NCBI GenBank assembly: GCA_964484195.1
Contig: CAZAER010000022.1
Span: 5,648 to 69,647 of the forward strand
Length of the DNA stretch: 64,000 bases
From: JALHOP01 sp964484195
GTDB taxonomy: Bacteria; Myxococcota; XYA12-FULL-58-9; JALHOP01
Direction: 5' to 3'
Below, piece by piece: positions 25,723 through 34,025 of the stretch. Each line of letters begins with the position of its first letter. Position 1 is the stretch's first letter. Position numbers and translations under genes: made by a program. The notes beneath the pieces were generated by a model. The model was not told the origin of the DNA. It ran no database searches and saw only the letters and a program-made list of their open reading frames with translations.

Positions 25723-28700
25723 GAGGCGACCTGCGAGCGCTCTTCACGCGCTCCGTTCATGGGTACGGATCCTTGAGCTGGCCCGTTGAGAGGCAGAGCG
25801 ACGCTGAACGTACTGCGCACCCCTTCGACCACACGCAACGTGCCGTGGTGCTGCTCGACGATATGACGCGACGTCGACAGCCCCAGGCCTGTGCCTTGTC
25901 CAGCGGACTTGGTGGTGAAGAATGGCTCGAAGACCCGTTCACGGAGCTCCGCCGGGACACCCGAACCGCTATCGCTGACGTCGAAGACGACTTTGTCGCC
26001 GTCGAGACGCGTCGCGACCTCGATCCAACCACCCGAGCCCGCGGCCTGGATGGCGTTGTCCACGATATTGACGAGCACTTGCAGCATGAGAGGAGCCGCA
26101 CATTTCACACGGTCGCCGTAGGCATGGCGAACGCGTACTTCTACATTACCCCGTTTTGGATCGGTCATCGACAAAGCGCGCTTGACCAGATTCTGCACGT
26201 TCTCTTCGGTGCATGTGAGGGCGCCGTCGTTTTTGAAGCCGAGGAGCTGACGGCTCAAACGGCCGATCTGGTTGGCGCAATCGCGGACCACTTCGAGGAG
26301 CTGGCCGGTGCCCGATTCGGCGTCGAGCACCTCGGGCGGCAGCATGCTCACCAGCGGGTCGAGGGCGTTGAGCAGGCCGTTCGCGGGATTGCGGATCTCG
26401 TGCGCGAGGCCCGCCGACATGGTGCCGAGCGACGCCAGCTTCTCGGAGCGCGACAGGCGCAGGGCGAGGTCACGCAGCTTGAGCTGCGACTCGACGCGGG
26501 CGATGAGCTCCTTGGGCTCGAAAGGCTTCACCATGTAGTCGATGGCGCCGGCTTGGAAGCCGGAGAGCTTGTCGGTGGTGGTGCCGAAGGCGGTGAGCAA
26601 GAGCACCGGAGCGAGGCGGTTACCCGGCAGGTCGCGGAACTTTCGCGAGAGCTCGAGGCCGTCCATACCCGGCATGCCGACGTCGCTGCACAACATGTCG
26701 GGGTAATACTCACCGGCGAGCTTGAGGGCCGCGAAGCCGTCGGGCGCTAGCAGCACCTTGTATCCAGCGTTGAGCAAGAGATCGCCGATCGACGAGCGCA
26801 GGCCGCTGTCGTCTTCGGCGACGAGGATGGTGGCGAGTGCCTGGCCGTCCGGCGCGAGGACGGTGGGCGACTCTTCGCTGACCGCGCGCAAACCGAAGCC
26901 CGCGGGCAGGCTGTGCCCGTTGAACTGCGTGGTCTCGGGCACAGCGTCGGTTTGCTGCTCGGGCGCGACCACTGGCAAGACGATGTTGAAGACCGTGCCG
27001 CCGCCACGATTGGCGTCCACGGTGACGGCGCCGCCGTGCGCTTCGATGAGCTCCTTGACGATCGATAGGCCGATGCCGGTGCTGCGGGCGCCTTGGCGGA
27101 CGGCCGCGCGGCCCTGCTCGAAGCGGCCGAAGATGCGCTTCTTGAACTCTTCGTCGATGCCGATTCCGGTATCGCGGATGGCGATGAGCAGCTTGTTGCT
27201 GTCCTGCTTCAGGGTGACGCCGATCGAGCCGGTGTCGGGCGTGTACTTGATGGCGTTCGACAAGAGGTTCGCCATGATGCGCTCGAGCGCGGCGGTGTCC
27301 ACGTAACCGTCGAGGCGCTCCGGCCCGTCGTAGTTGAGGTTGAGCTTGTGCTCGCGCGCCAGCGGCGTCCAGATGGACACCAAGCGGCGGATCTCGAGCG
27401 CGATGTCGCAGTTGCGGCGATGGATCTTGAGCTTGCCTTCCTGGCCGGCGGCGAGGAGCAGCATGCTGTCGACCATCGACAGGAGGCGCTCGCAGGCGGC
27501 ATCGATGCTCGCGACGCTCGCCAGGGTCTTGGGATCGTTCTTGTTGAGATGGCGGACGCGGATCTCACCGGCCGACAGGAGCACCAGCGAAAGCGGCGTT
27601 CGGATCTCGTGGTTGATGTTGGCGAAGATGCGGCTGCGGACGGCCTGGGCGGCTTCGAGGTCCTCGACTGTGTGAGCCAGGCTGTCGCGGGCGCGTTGCA
27701 GCTCTTGGGTGCGGTCGGTGACCTTCTGCTCGAGGGTGTTGCGGTACTCGTTGACCAGGGTGAAGGCGACCGCTTCGTCGATTGCCATGCAGATGCTGGG
27801 AACGACGTTTTCGAGCAAGGTTCTGTCGAAGACCTCGGTCTCGCTGCCGCCGCGCCAAACCTCGAGCGAGCCGAGGGACACTCCTCGCGCGGAGAGAGGC
27901 ACGCTGAGCATCGTCGAAGTGTCTAGCTCGTTTTTGCCGAAGGAGTAGTCGCGCTCGATCTTGGACTCGGTCGAGACGTACGAGAGCGCGATGCGGGCTC
28001 GCTTGAAACCAGCGACCTCGACCAACGCCTCGATGACGCGGCGCAAGGTCTTGTCGAGCTCGAGCTCGGCGTGGATGAGGCCGGTGATGGTGTTGGCGAT
28101 GCGGAGCTGCTTTGCTTGGCCGTCGAGCAGCTTCTGCGCTTGCTGCAGCTCTTCGAAACGACTCTGGAGCGACGCGTTCGCATCCTTGAGCTCCGCGGCG
28201 ACGTGCCGCGCCGCGAACGGCCAGCGGATGGCGCCACGCAAGGTCTTGAGCAGCTTGTTGGTCGGAGGAATGGCGATGGTGAACGTGCCGACCCCGTCGA
28301 CGACGGACATCTCCACCTGAGCTTGCCCCGCTCCGAAGAGCAACGGCAGGTCACGGAACGAGCCGTGCGAGATGATGAAGAACTCGCGACAAGGCTCGAA
28401 GCCGGGCTTGGTCGCGCACACCAGCTCGATCTTGCCTTGGCCTAGGTCGCGGAACGTCGGCGCGATGGCGGTGAACCACTGCTGGGTAGCGCCGCCTTCC
28501 GCGGTGCCGATCCATTTGTAGAAGTCGCGCACCTCGAAGAGCAGCAGGCCGACGAGCGCCACGGGGCGAATGAGCGGGTTGCGGTAGAAGGCGCCGCCGA
28601 GCGCCATCATCTCCTCGTCGGTCCAGATCTTCCCGACGTTGCGCATGATGCGGACGTATTCGACCCAGCTGATGCGGGCCTTCGGATTGGCGAGGGTGTG

Positions 28701-28802
28701 CGCCGACGTCGACGTGCCTTTGATAAGCAGCTCTGGCGAGAGCTTGCGGCGTTTCAGATCGCGGAGCTTGATGTCGAAGACGCGGCACGAGACTTCGGTC
28801 AC
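25719..28802 (-). CDS. sensor protein with two histidine kinases around a receiver
   Basis: 1027 aa from GTG 28802 (GGAGGG upstream; ATG 28814 is possible). Order: a ~200-residue N-terminal domain of uncertain family (LSPELLIKGTSTSAHTLANP onward, vaguely like the ligand-binding domain of AraC-type regulators), a coiled coil, a GAF-like domain (about 240-345), kinase 1 (H398 in NINHEIRTPLS, ATPase about 500-610), a receiver (D707 in CSDVGMPGMDG, K759) and kinase 2 (H801 in GLAHEIRNPANG, ATPase to the end). There are no membrane helices. It overlaps the KAS III-like gene by GTGA and the next kinase by ATGA. It probably senses a cytosolic ligand. Confidence 0.9.
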   Translation of the reverse strand: MTEVSCRVFDIKLRDLKRRKLSPELLIKGTSTSAHTLANPKARISWVEYVRIMRNVGKIWTDEEMMALGGAFYRNPLIRPVALVGLLLFEVRDFYKWIGTAEGGATQQWFTAIAPTFRDLGQGKIELVCATKPGFEPCREFFIISHGSFRDLPLLFGAGQAQVEMSVVDGVGTFTIAIPPTNKLLKTLRGAIRWPFAARHVAAELKDANASLQSRFEELQQAQKLLDGQAKQLRIANTITGLIHAELELDKTLRRVIEALVEVAGFKRARIALSYVSTESKIERDYSFGKNELDTSTMLSVPLSARGVSLGSLEVWRGGSETEVFDRTLLENVVPSICMAIDEAVAFTLVNEYRNTLEQKVTDRTQELQRARDSLAHTVEDLEAAQAVRSRIFANINHEIRTPLSLVLLSAGEIRVRHLNKNDPKTLASVASIDAACERLLSMVDSMLLLAAGQEGKLKIHRRNCDIALEIRRLVSIWTPLAREHKLNLNYDGPERLDGYVDTAALERIMANLLSNAIKYTPDTGSIGVTLKQDSNKLLIAIRDTGIGIDEEFKKRIFGRFEQGRAAVRQGARSTGIGLSIVKELIEAHGGAVTVDANRGGGTVFNIVLPVVAPEQQTDAVPETTQFNGHSLPAGFGLRAVSEESPTVLAPDGQALATILVAEDDSGLRSSIGDLLLNAGYKVLLAPDGFAALKLAGEYYPDMLCSDVGMPGMDGLELSRKFRDLPGNRLAPVLLLTAFGTTTDKLSGFQAGAIDYMVKPFEPKELIARVESQLKLRDLALRLSRSEKLASLGTMSAGLAHEIRNPANGLLNALDPLVSMLPPEVLDAESGTGQLLEVVRDCANQIGRLSRQLLGFKNDGALTCTEENVQNLVKRALSMTDPKRGNVEVRVRHAYGDRVKCAAPLMLQVLVNIVDNAIQAAGSGGWIEVATRLDGDKVVFDVSDSGSGVPAELRERVFEPFFTTKSAGQGTGLGLSTSRHIVEQHHGTLRVVEGVRSTFSVALPLNGPAQGSVPMNGAREERSQVAS

Positions 28803-29881
28803 GATGCCCTCCATCGCATGGCGACCGCTGCGCGCGTGATGCCGCTGCCGCCTCCCCACATGCAAACCTTATCGCCGGGACGCAGCGCGTTTTCACGCTC
28901 CGCTAAAGCGAGCTGAATGGGCACGGAGCACGCGGCGTTGTTGCCGGTCCACGAGAAGGTGTCGAAGTGTCGTGCGCGGTTCATGCCAAGTACATCTTGC
29001 GTCACTTGGCGCATCCACGTGAAGCCCTGATGACAGGCGTAGAAGTCGATCTCCTCCGGCCGCCAACCTACATCGGCGAAAAGATTACTGCCCACCTCCA
29101 CCGCCCCACCTACGAGGTCTTCGAACATGCGTCCGCGGATGGCGTATGAGGTGTACAGCACCGATGGCCCACCTTCGTGCCACTGCTTGCCCGGCGTGCC
29201 GGCGAGCAGGGTGCCCTGCATCGACCCGTCGGTGATGTGCGTTATAGTGTAGACGCCGGTGCCGTCCTCGACGGCGCTGACCACGAACGCGGTCGCCATA
29301 TCGCCGAACCAGCCGGAATAGTCGAAGTGTTGGGGTAGGAGACGGCTCACCGCTGTCGATTGCACGATGAGAGCGTGGCGTGCTCGGCCGCTGACGATGT
29401 AGGCCTCGGCGATGGCCAGCTGATGGAAGAACGAGTTCGAAGCGCCCTCCATGCCGAAGGAAAAGCAAGTTCGCGGCAGCTGCAGGCGCTCGTGCAGCGA
29501 GCATGCGAGGTTCGTGGCCAACAGGTCGGGGTAGAAGCTCTCGCTGACGAGCAGGCCGATGTCCTCGCGCCGCACGCCGCTCCGCCCCAATGCATCGTTG
29601 GCGGCGAGCAGCTCGAGCTCGAGCGCCGGCTGGGCGGGATCGTGGATCGGCCGCGTCTTGATGCCGATGAACGGATCGTCCGCTCCAGCGAGCATGAGCT
29701 CGATGACGCGACGCCGTTGCGGATCCTGCGCCTGTGGGAGGGCTGCTTCGAGACCGGCCTTGCGCTTGGCCAGCGCCGGCTTCCAGCTCTCGAGAACCTC
29801 CGCGGGCCACCACGAGTTCGGACGTTCGATGGAGCCCAACGCGTAGCCGGTCGACGTGATGCCTAGACGTCTTTCACCCAT
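28799..29881 (-). CDS. KAS III (FabH)-like acyltransferase with Ser in place of the catalytic Cys
   Basis: A 360-aa thiolase-fold protein of the 3-oxoacyl-ACP synthase III family. His284 (FYACHQGF) and Asn314 (WTGNNAACSVP) of the usual triad are present. The residue aligned with the nucleophilic Cys is Ser148 (GMEGASNSFFHQLAIAEAYI, aligned with the AACAGF motif). Ser-type members such as DpsC of daunorubicin synthesis select or transfer unusual starter acyl groups, so an acyl transfer role is more likely than ordinary fatty acid initiation. It lies between the TPP enzyme (10-nt gap) and the double-kinase gene (GTGA overlap), far from other fab genes. The substrate is unknown. Confidence 0.85.
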   Translation of the reverse strand: MGERRLGITSTGYALGSIERPNSWWPAEVLESWKPALAKRKAGLEAALPQAQDPQRRRVIELMLAGADDPFIGIKTRPIHDPAQPALELELLAANDALGRSGVRREDIGLLVSESFYPDLLATNLACSLHERLQLPRTCFSFGMEGASNSFFHQLAIAEAYIVSGRARHALIVQSTAVSRLLPQHFDYSGWFGDMATAFVVSAVEDGTGVYTITHITDGSMQGTLLAGTPGKQWHEGGPSVLYTSYAIRGRMFEDLVGGAVEVGSNLFADVGWRPEEIDFYACHQGFTWMRQVTQDVLGMNRARHFDTFSWTGNNAACSVPIQLALAERENALRPGDKVCMWGGGSGITRAAVAMRWRAS

Positions 29882-29891
29882 GTTCGAAGAC

Positions 29892-31607
29892 TCACGAGGT
29901 CTTGGTTGTCTTCAGCAGACTATCGAATCGCGCGCTGCGCGCCATGCGCGAGCTTCGGTCGATACGGATGTCGAGCACCAGCGGTTTGTGCGCGTCGGTG
30001 TGCGCCGCGAGCACGGCCTGCAGCTCGTCGGGCTTGGTGACGACGTGCGCCTGGGCACCAAGGCCGCGTGCCGTGGTGACGATGTCGACCGGGCCGATGG
30101 GGTACTCGCGGGTGCGCCCGTACAGCGCCTGGGTGCCGAGCTCGACCATGCCGTAGCGCTCGTCGTTGAGCACCGCGACGATGATCGGTAGGCCTTCTTG
30201 CGCCGCCGAGGCGATGTCGCCCAGCGCCATCAAGAAGCAGCCGTCGCCGCAGAGCGCGACCACCTTGCGTTTCGGATGAGCGAGCTGTGCGCCCATGGCC
30301 GCGCCGATGCTCGTGCCCATCGAGGCAAGCCCGGTCATCGCCAGGAAACCGTCGGGCCGCGTCGTGCGCAGATAGTGCGTGCCGAAGATGAGATGCTCGC
30401 CGATGTCGATGCTGAAGATGGAGTCTTCGGGGAGCGCCTTCGAAAGCTCGTGGATGGCGCGCTCCGGGGTGATGAGTCCGCTATCGCCGACAGCATGCAC
30501 CTGCGGTGAGCGCTGCAAGGTGACCCCGAACTTGCGCTCTTCTTTGCTCTTCGGGGTGGCTGCGACCAGTGCTGGGAGAATGTCTTCGCACTCGCCGAGC
30601 AGCACGTGTGTCGGGACGTAGTTGCGGCCGATGAGGGCAGGGCTCACATCGATCTGGATGAAGGTTTCGGCGCGGCGCAAGAGATCGCTCCAGCCGTTGG
30701 TCGCCGGGTCGCTCAAGCTCGAGCCGACGACGAGCACCGCGTCGATACCCGCCTCGAGATATTTCTGCGACGAGACGTGACCGCCGTGGCCGAAGACGCC
30801 CAAGCTCAAGGTATGCGCTTCCGAGAACACGCCTTTGCCCTTGGGAGTGGTCATCACCGGTATCTGAAGGTGCTCGGCGAGCTCGAGGAGCTTGGCTGCG
30901 CCACTGCCGCGACGAACGCCCGAGCCAGCGAAGATCACCGGGTGCTTGGCAGCAGCGAGCGCGCGCGCAGCGTCCCGAATCGCGTCGGCAGGCAAGCTCT
31001 TCGCGGCGGCTGCTGGGCTCGCCCAGACCGACTCCGCATGCACGGCCGAAGCGACATCGAGCGGGACATTGAGCACCACGGGTCCGCGCCGGCCGCTGGT
31101 CGCGATGGCGATGGCCTGATGCAACATCGGCATGGCGGCCCCAGGGTTCGGGACGTCGAACGACGCGAGGCAGAGGCTCGCAGTGGTGGCGCGCACGTTG
31201 ATGCCGTGAGCACTGCCGTCCTGGAGGGCGTGACGGCCGGACAGGTTGGTGGCCACGTCGCCGGCGATGAGCAGCAGCGGGGCACCGTCGAGGTGAGCGG
31301 TCGCAAGCCCGTTCAGGGTGTTCAGGAGACCGGGGCCGGAGGTCACGAAGACCGCGGTGAGGCGTCCACTGGCGCGGGCGTAGCCGGCAGCCGCGAACAT
31401 CGCGCCCGCTTCGTGTTTGGGGCACACCAGCCGCATCGTCGGCCGGTCGTAGAGCGCGTCGAAGAAGGGCACGACCGCGCCACCCGGGACACCGAAGACG
31501 GTCTCGACACCGGCGCGGGCAAGGGCGTCCAGCACCTGGTCCGCGATGCGGCGGTTGGGAAGGACGGACGTCGAGGGCGAAGCGCTACTGCGTTCTGAAA
31601 GGGCCAT
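29892..31607 (-). CDS. TPP-dependent enzyme of the acetolactate synthase family
   Basis: A 571-aa thiamine-diphosphate enzyme with the three domains of the POX/ALS family: the N-terminal PYR domain with the activating Glu66 (VCPKHEAGAMFAAAGYAR), a central domain, and a C-terminal PP domain with the TPP/Mg motif CGDGCFLMALGD followed by VLND about 25 residues later. The length equals that of ilvB products, but no regulatory ilvN and no branched-chain gene is nearby. It forms one unit with the KAS III-like and histidine-kinase genes. A 2-keto acid carboligase or decarboxylase making an acyloin-type product is an inference from this context. Confidence 0.88.
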   Translation of the reverse strand: MALSERSSASPSTSVLPNRRIADQVLDALARAGVETVFGVPGGAVVPFFDALYDRPTMRLVCPKHEAGAMFAAAGYARASGRLTAVFVTSGPGLLNTLNGLATAHLDGAPLLLIAGDVATNLSGRHALQDGSAHGINVRATTASLCLASFDVPNPGAAMPMLHQAIAIATSGRRGPVVLNVPLDVASAVHAESVWASPAAAAKSLPADAIRDAARALAAAKHPVIFAGSGVRRGSGAAKLLELAEHLQIPVMTTPKGKGVFSEAHTLSLGVFGHGGHVSSQKYLEAGIDAVLVVGSSLSDPATNGWSDLLRRAETFIQIDVSPALIGRNYVPTHVLLGECEDILPALVAATPKSKEERKFGVTLQRSPQVHAVGDSGLITPERAIHELSKALPEDSIFSIDIGEHLIFGTHYLRTTRPDGFLAMTGLASMGTSIGAAMGAQLAHPKRKVVALCGDGCFLMALGDIASAAQEGLPIIVAVLNDERYGMVELGTQALYGRTREYPIGPVDIVTTARGLGAQAHVVTKPDELQAVLAAHTDAHKPLVLDIRIDRSSRMARSARFDSLLKTTKTS

Positions 31608-31650
31608 GGAAAACCATCGAGCCCCCGACGATCCAGTCCACTAAAACAGA

Positions 31651-32253
31651 CTAGCTCGCGGCGCTCACGGGTGTTTGAATGCCGAGGTCACTCAAGATGA
31701 CATCGACGTGGACAGGTTTGCTCATGACCCGGCGGGCGCCGGCTTCGAGAGCCTTCTTCTCTAGCTCGTTCGTGAGTTGCGCGGTCGCCATGACGATGTC
31801 GATCGTCTGCGTCTCCGCGTTGGCGCGGAGCTTCCGGCAGACCTCGAGACCGTCGAGGTGCGGCATGTAGACGTCGAGGACGATCATGTGCGGGCGGAAG
31901 GAGCCGACCTTCACCAGCGCCTCGATGCCGTTATTGCAGAGCGCAACGTCGATGCGGCTGGCGTACGGCTTGAGCACGCGCTCGAGCGAGGCGAGCTGCT
32001 TGGCGTCGTCGTCGACGATGAGCAAACGCTGCCGCGAGGCCGGCGACAAGGTGCGCGGCACCGGCATGTTGTGCGTGTTCAGGAAGGCCACAAGATCCCC
32101 GGCGCGGATGCGACGGTGGCCGCCCGGCGTGCGGAACGCTGGGATGCGACCTTCCTTGACCCACTTGTTGATCGAGCTCGGGTTCACTTGAATGAGCGAA
32201 CCGGCCTGATGTGAGGTGAGAAGGCTGTCTGCGCTGATCTCTGATGGATTCAT
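31651..32253 (-). CDS. response regulator with N-terminal excisionase/MerR-type HTH
   Basis: 200 aa from ATG 32253, chosen for GGAAG 4 nt upstream and because the DNA-binding domain starts here. Residues about 10-58 form a helix-turn-helix of the excisionase/MerR type (TSHQAGSLIQVNPSSINKWV, then RTPGGHRRI). About 76-195 form a receiver (DD at 81-82, phospho-acceptor D127 in VLDVYMP, Lys in MSKPVH). It is co-directional with the TPP enzyme gene 43 nt downstream and preceded by a 418-nt AT-rich leader, so it is probably the first gene of the operon and its DNA-binding output. Confidence 0.85.
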   Translation of the reverse strand: MNPSEISADSLLTSHQAGSLIQVNPSSINKWVKEGRIPAFRTPGGHRRIRAGDLVAFLNTHNMPVPRTLSPASRQRLLIVDDDAKQLASLERVLKPYASRIDVALCNNGIEALVKVGSFRPHMIVLDVYMPHLDGLEVCRKLRANAETQTIDIVMATAQLTNELEKKALEAGARRVMSKPVHVDVILSDLGIQTPVSAAS

Positions 32254-32671
32254 TGGTCTTCCGTTTACTGCCGCTCTACCAGGAATGACGTCAAATACTG
32301 CCGTCGCGCCTGGAGCGCGTGAGCGATTTAAACTCTCTCGTCGCGTATCGGAGGGGGGAGATCCGAGACGCGTGCAACGCTCCTTCACGGTAATACCGGG
32401 GGGCCGGTGTGTGTGAAGTTTACGTCACGTAGTTCTTTTCTATCCAGCTTAACTCGACAAAATTTGTAGCGTTTCAATACATGTGGGTGTCTGTACACCC
32501 AGTTTTCTCAGTAACCACCGATACTTAAAGCAAGACGCAAACCAATCTTCGGTATTCCAGAAACGCTTGTAATTACGGGCCCGCGACTGATCACGACTTG
32601 CCAGCAATGCCCAGAATGGTCCGTTCTCATGTTCCTAAACGGAACATTGTGTGCCGAAACTGAACTCATTC
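32254..32671. promoter_or_regulatory. AT-rich regulatory region upstream of the HTH-receiver operon
   Basis: This 418-nt stretch has no gene on either strand and is clearly richer in A+T than the rest of the window, mainly 32410-32660. It contains TGACGTCA (32286-32293), TACGTcACGTA (32421-32431), GGGTGT-CTGT-ACACCC followed by AGTTTT (32485-32506), and ATGTTCC-TAAAC-GGAACAT (32629-32647). On the minus strand TTGAAA (32472-32477) could be a -35 box, but the matching -10 is poor. It must hold the promoter of the HTH-receiver operon and the end of asnS transcription; which palindrome does what is unknown. Confidence 0.6.
32629..32647. repeat. perfect 7-bp inverted repeat downstream of asnS
   Basis: ATGTTCC and GGAACAT are separated by 5 nt, 25 nt beyond the asnS stop codon. 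No run of T follows on either strand, so it is either a poor terminator or a protein-binding site in the AT-rich leader of the regulator operon. Confidence 0.5.
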
Positions 32672-34000
32672 TCAGGGTTCGAGGCGATCCAGGGTACGTG
32701 CAAAGGGAATCGTTTCGCGCACGTGGTGCAATCCGCACACCCATGCCACCGTCCGCTCGACCCCGAGCCCAAAGCCGGCATGTGGGACTGTCCCGTACCG
32801 TCGTAGGTCCAAAAACCACTCGTACGCCGCCTTCGGCAGGTTCTCGTGGGTGATGGCGCGCTCGAGGGTTTCGAGGTCGTCTTCGCGTTGGCCGCCGCCG
32901 ATGATCTCGCCGTAGCCTTCGGGCGCGAGCACGTCGACGTTGCGGCAGACCCGCGGGTTTGCCGGATCGCGCTTCATGTAGAACGCCTTCACCTCGGACG
33001 GATAACCGAAGCACATGATCGGCCGGTCGTAGCGCTTGGTGAGCTCGGTCTCGTGCGGGCTGCCGAAGTCCATGCCCCAGGTGATGTCGAGGAGCGCTTT
33101 TTGCTCGGGATCCGATACGCTATCGCGGATCTGGGAGATCTCTTTGACGGCGTTGTCGTATGACAGGCGCACGAACGGCTTCTGCACGTTCTTCAAATGT
33201 GTGATGTCGCGCTCGAGGGCGCCGACGAGGTCCTTCTCGTGCACCTCGAGGACGCGCTGCACGACACTGCACAGGAAGTCCTCGCACAGGTCCATGAGGC
33301 CTTCGAGCTCTAAGTAAGCGACCTCGGGCTCGACCATCCAGAACTCGGTGAGGTGGCGGCGGGTCTTCGACTTCTCGGCGCGGAACGTCGGGCCGAAGCA
33401 ATAGCTCTTGCCGAACGCCATCGCGGCCGCCTCTTGGTAGAGCTGGCCAGACTGGGTGAGGTACGCCTTGCGCTCGAAGTACGGTGTCGTGAACAGCGTG
33501 CTCGTGCCCTCGACGGCGTTGGGCGTGAGGATGGGCGAGTCCACGAGGGTGTAGCCGTTGTTGTCGAAGTAGTCGCGGATCGCCTTGATGATGGTGTGAC
33601 GCACCTTGAGGATCACGTGCTGGCGCTTGCTGCGCAGCCACAGGTGGCGGTGGTCCATGAGGAACGCGTCGCCGTGCTCCTTGGGCGAGATTGGATAGTC
33701 GGTGCTCTTGCCAACGAGCTTTACCGCTTTGGCGTGCAGCTCGAAGCCGATGGGGCTGCGGGGATCCTCGCGCACCACGCCGTCGACGATGATCGACGAC
33801 TCTTGCGTCAGCGCGTCCGCGACAGCGAACATCTCGGGACCGACGTCCTCGAGCGACACGATGGCTTGGATGATGCCGCTGCCGTCCCGGACTTGCAGGA
33901 ACTGGAGCTTCTTCGACGAGCGTTTGTTGTAGAGCCAGCCCTGGAGACGAACTTCTTGGCCGACGAAGCGAGCGATCTCGGAGATACGAGCGATGACCAT
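32672..34000 (-). CDS. asnS: asparaginyl-tRNA synthetase
   Basis: A 442-aa class IIb aminoacyl-tRNA synthetase that charges tRNA-Asn with asparagine. The N-terminal OB fold (about 15-110, VRLQGWLYNKRSSKKLQFLQ) binds the anticodon. Motif 2 is FRAEKSKTRRHLTEFWMVEPE (shortened here to its core FRAEKS...EFWMVE) and motif 3 is GFGLGVERTVAWVCGL near the C-terminus. GGGQREDDLE and PVRxxP-free insertion match AsnRS rather than AspRS. ATG 34000 fits the family start. It precedes the AT-rich regulatory region and follows an unrelated envelope gene by 25 nt. Confidence 0.95.
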   Translation of the reverse strand: MVIARISEIARFVGQEVRLQGWLYNKRSSKKLQFLQVRDGSGIIQAIVSLEDVGPEMFAVADALTQESSIIVDGVVREDPRSPIGFELHAKAVKLVGKSTDYPISPKEHGDAFLMDHRHLWLRSKRQHVILKVRHTIIKAIRDYFDNNGYTLVDSPILTPNAVEGTSTLFTTPYFERKAYLTQSGQLYQEAAAMAFGKSYCFGPTFRAEKSKTRRHLTEFWMVEPEVAYLELEGLMDLCEDFLCSVVQRVLEVHEKDLVGALERDITHLKNVQKPFVRLSYDNAVKEISQIRDSVSDPEQKALLDITWGMDFGSPHETELTKRYDRPIMCFGYPSEVKAFYMKRDPANPRVCRNVDVLAPEGYGEIIGGGQREDDLETLERAITHENLPKAAYEWFLDLRRYGTVPHAGFGLGVERTVAWVCGLHHVRETIPFARTLDRLEP

Positions 34001-34025
34001 GGCGGCGCGTGAGATGCCACAACCA

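Noticed and set aside
32485..32506. GGGTGT-CTGT-ACACCC followed by AGTTTT as a rho-independent terminator
   Set aside because: On the strand where the T-run follows the hairpin, no gene ends nearby; the stem is only 6 bp.
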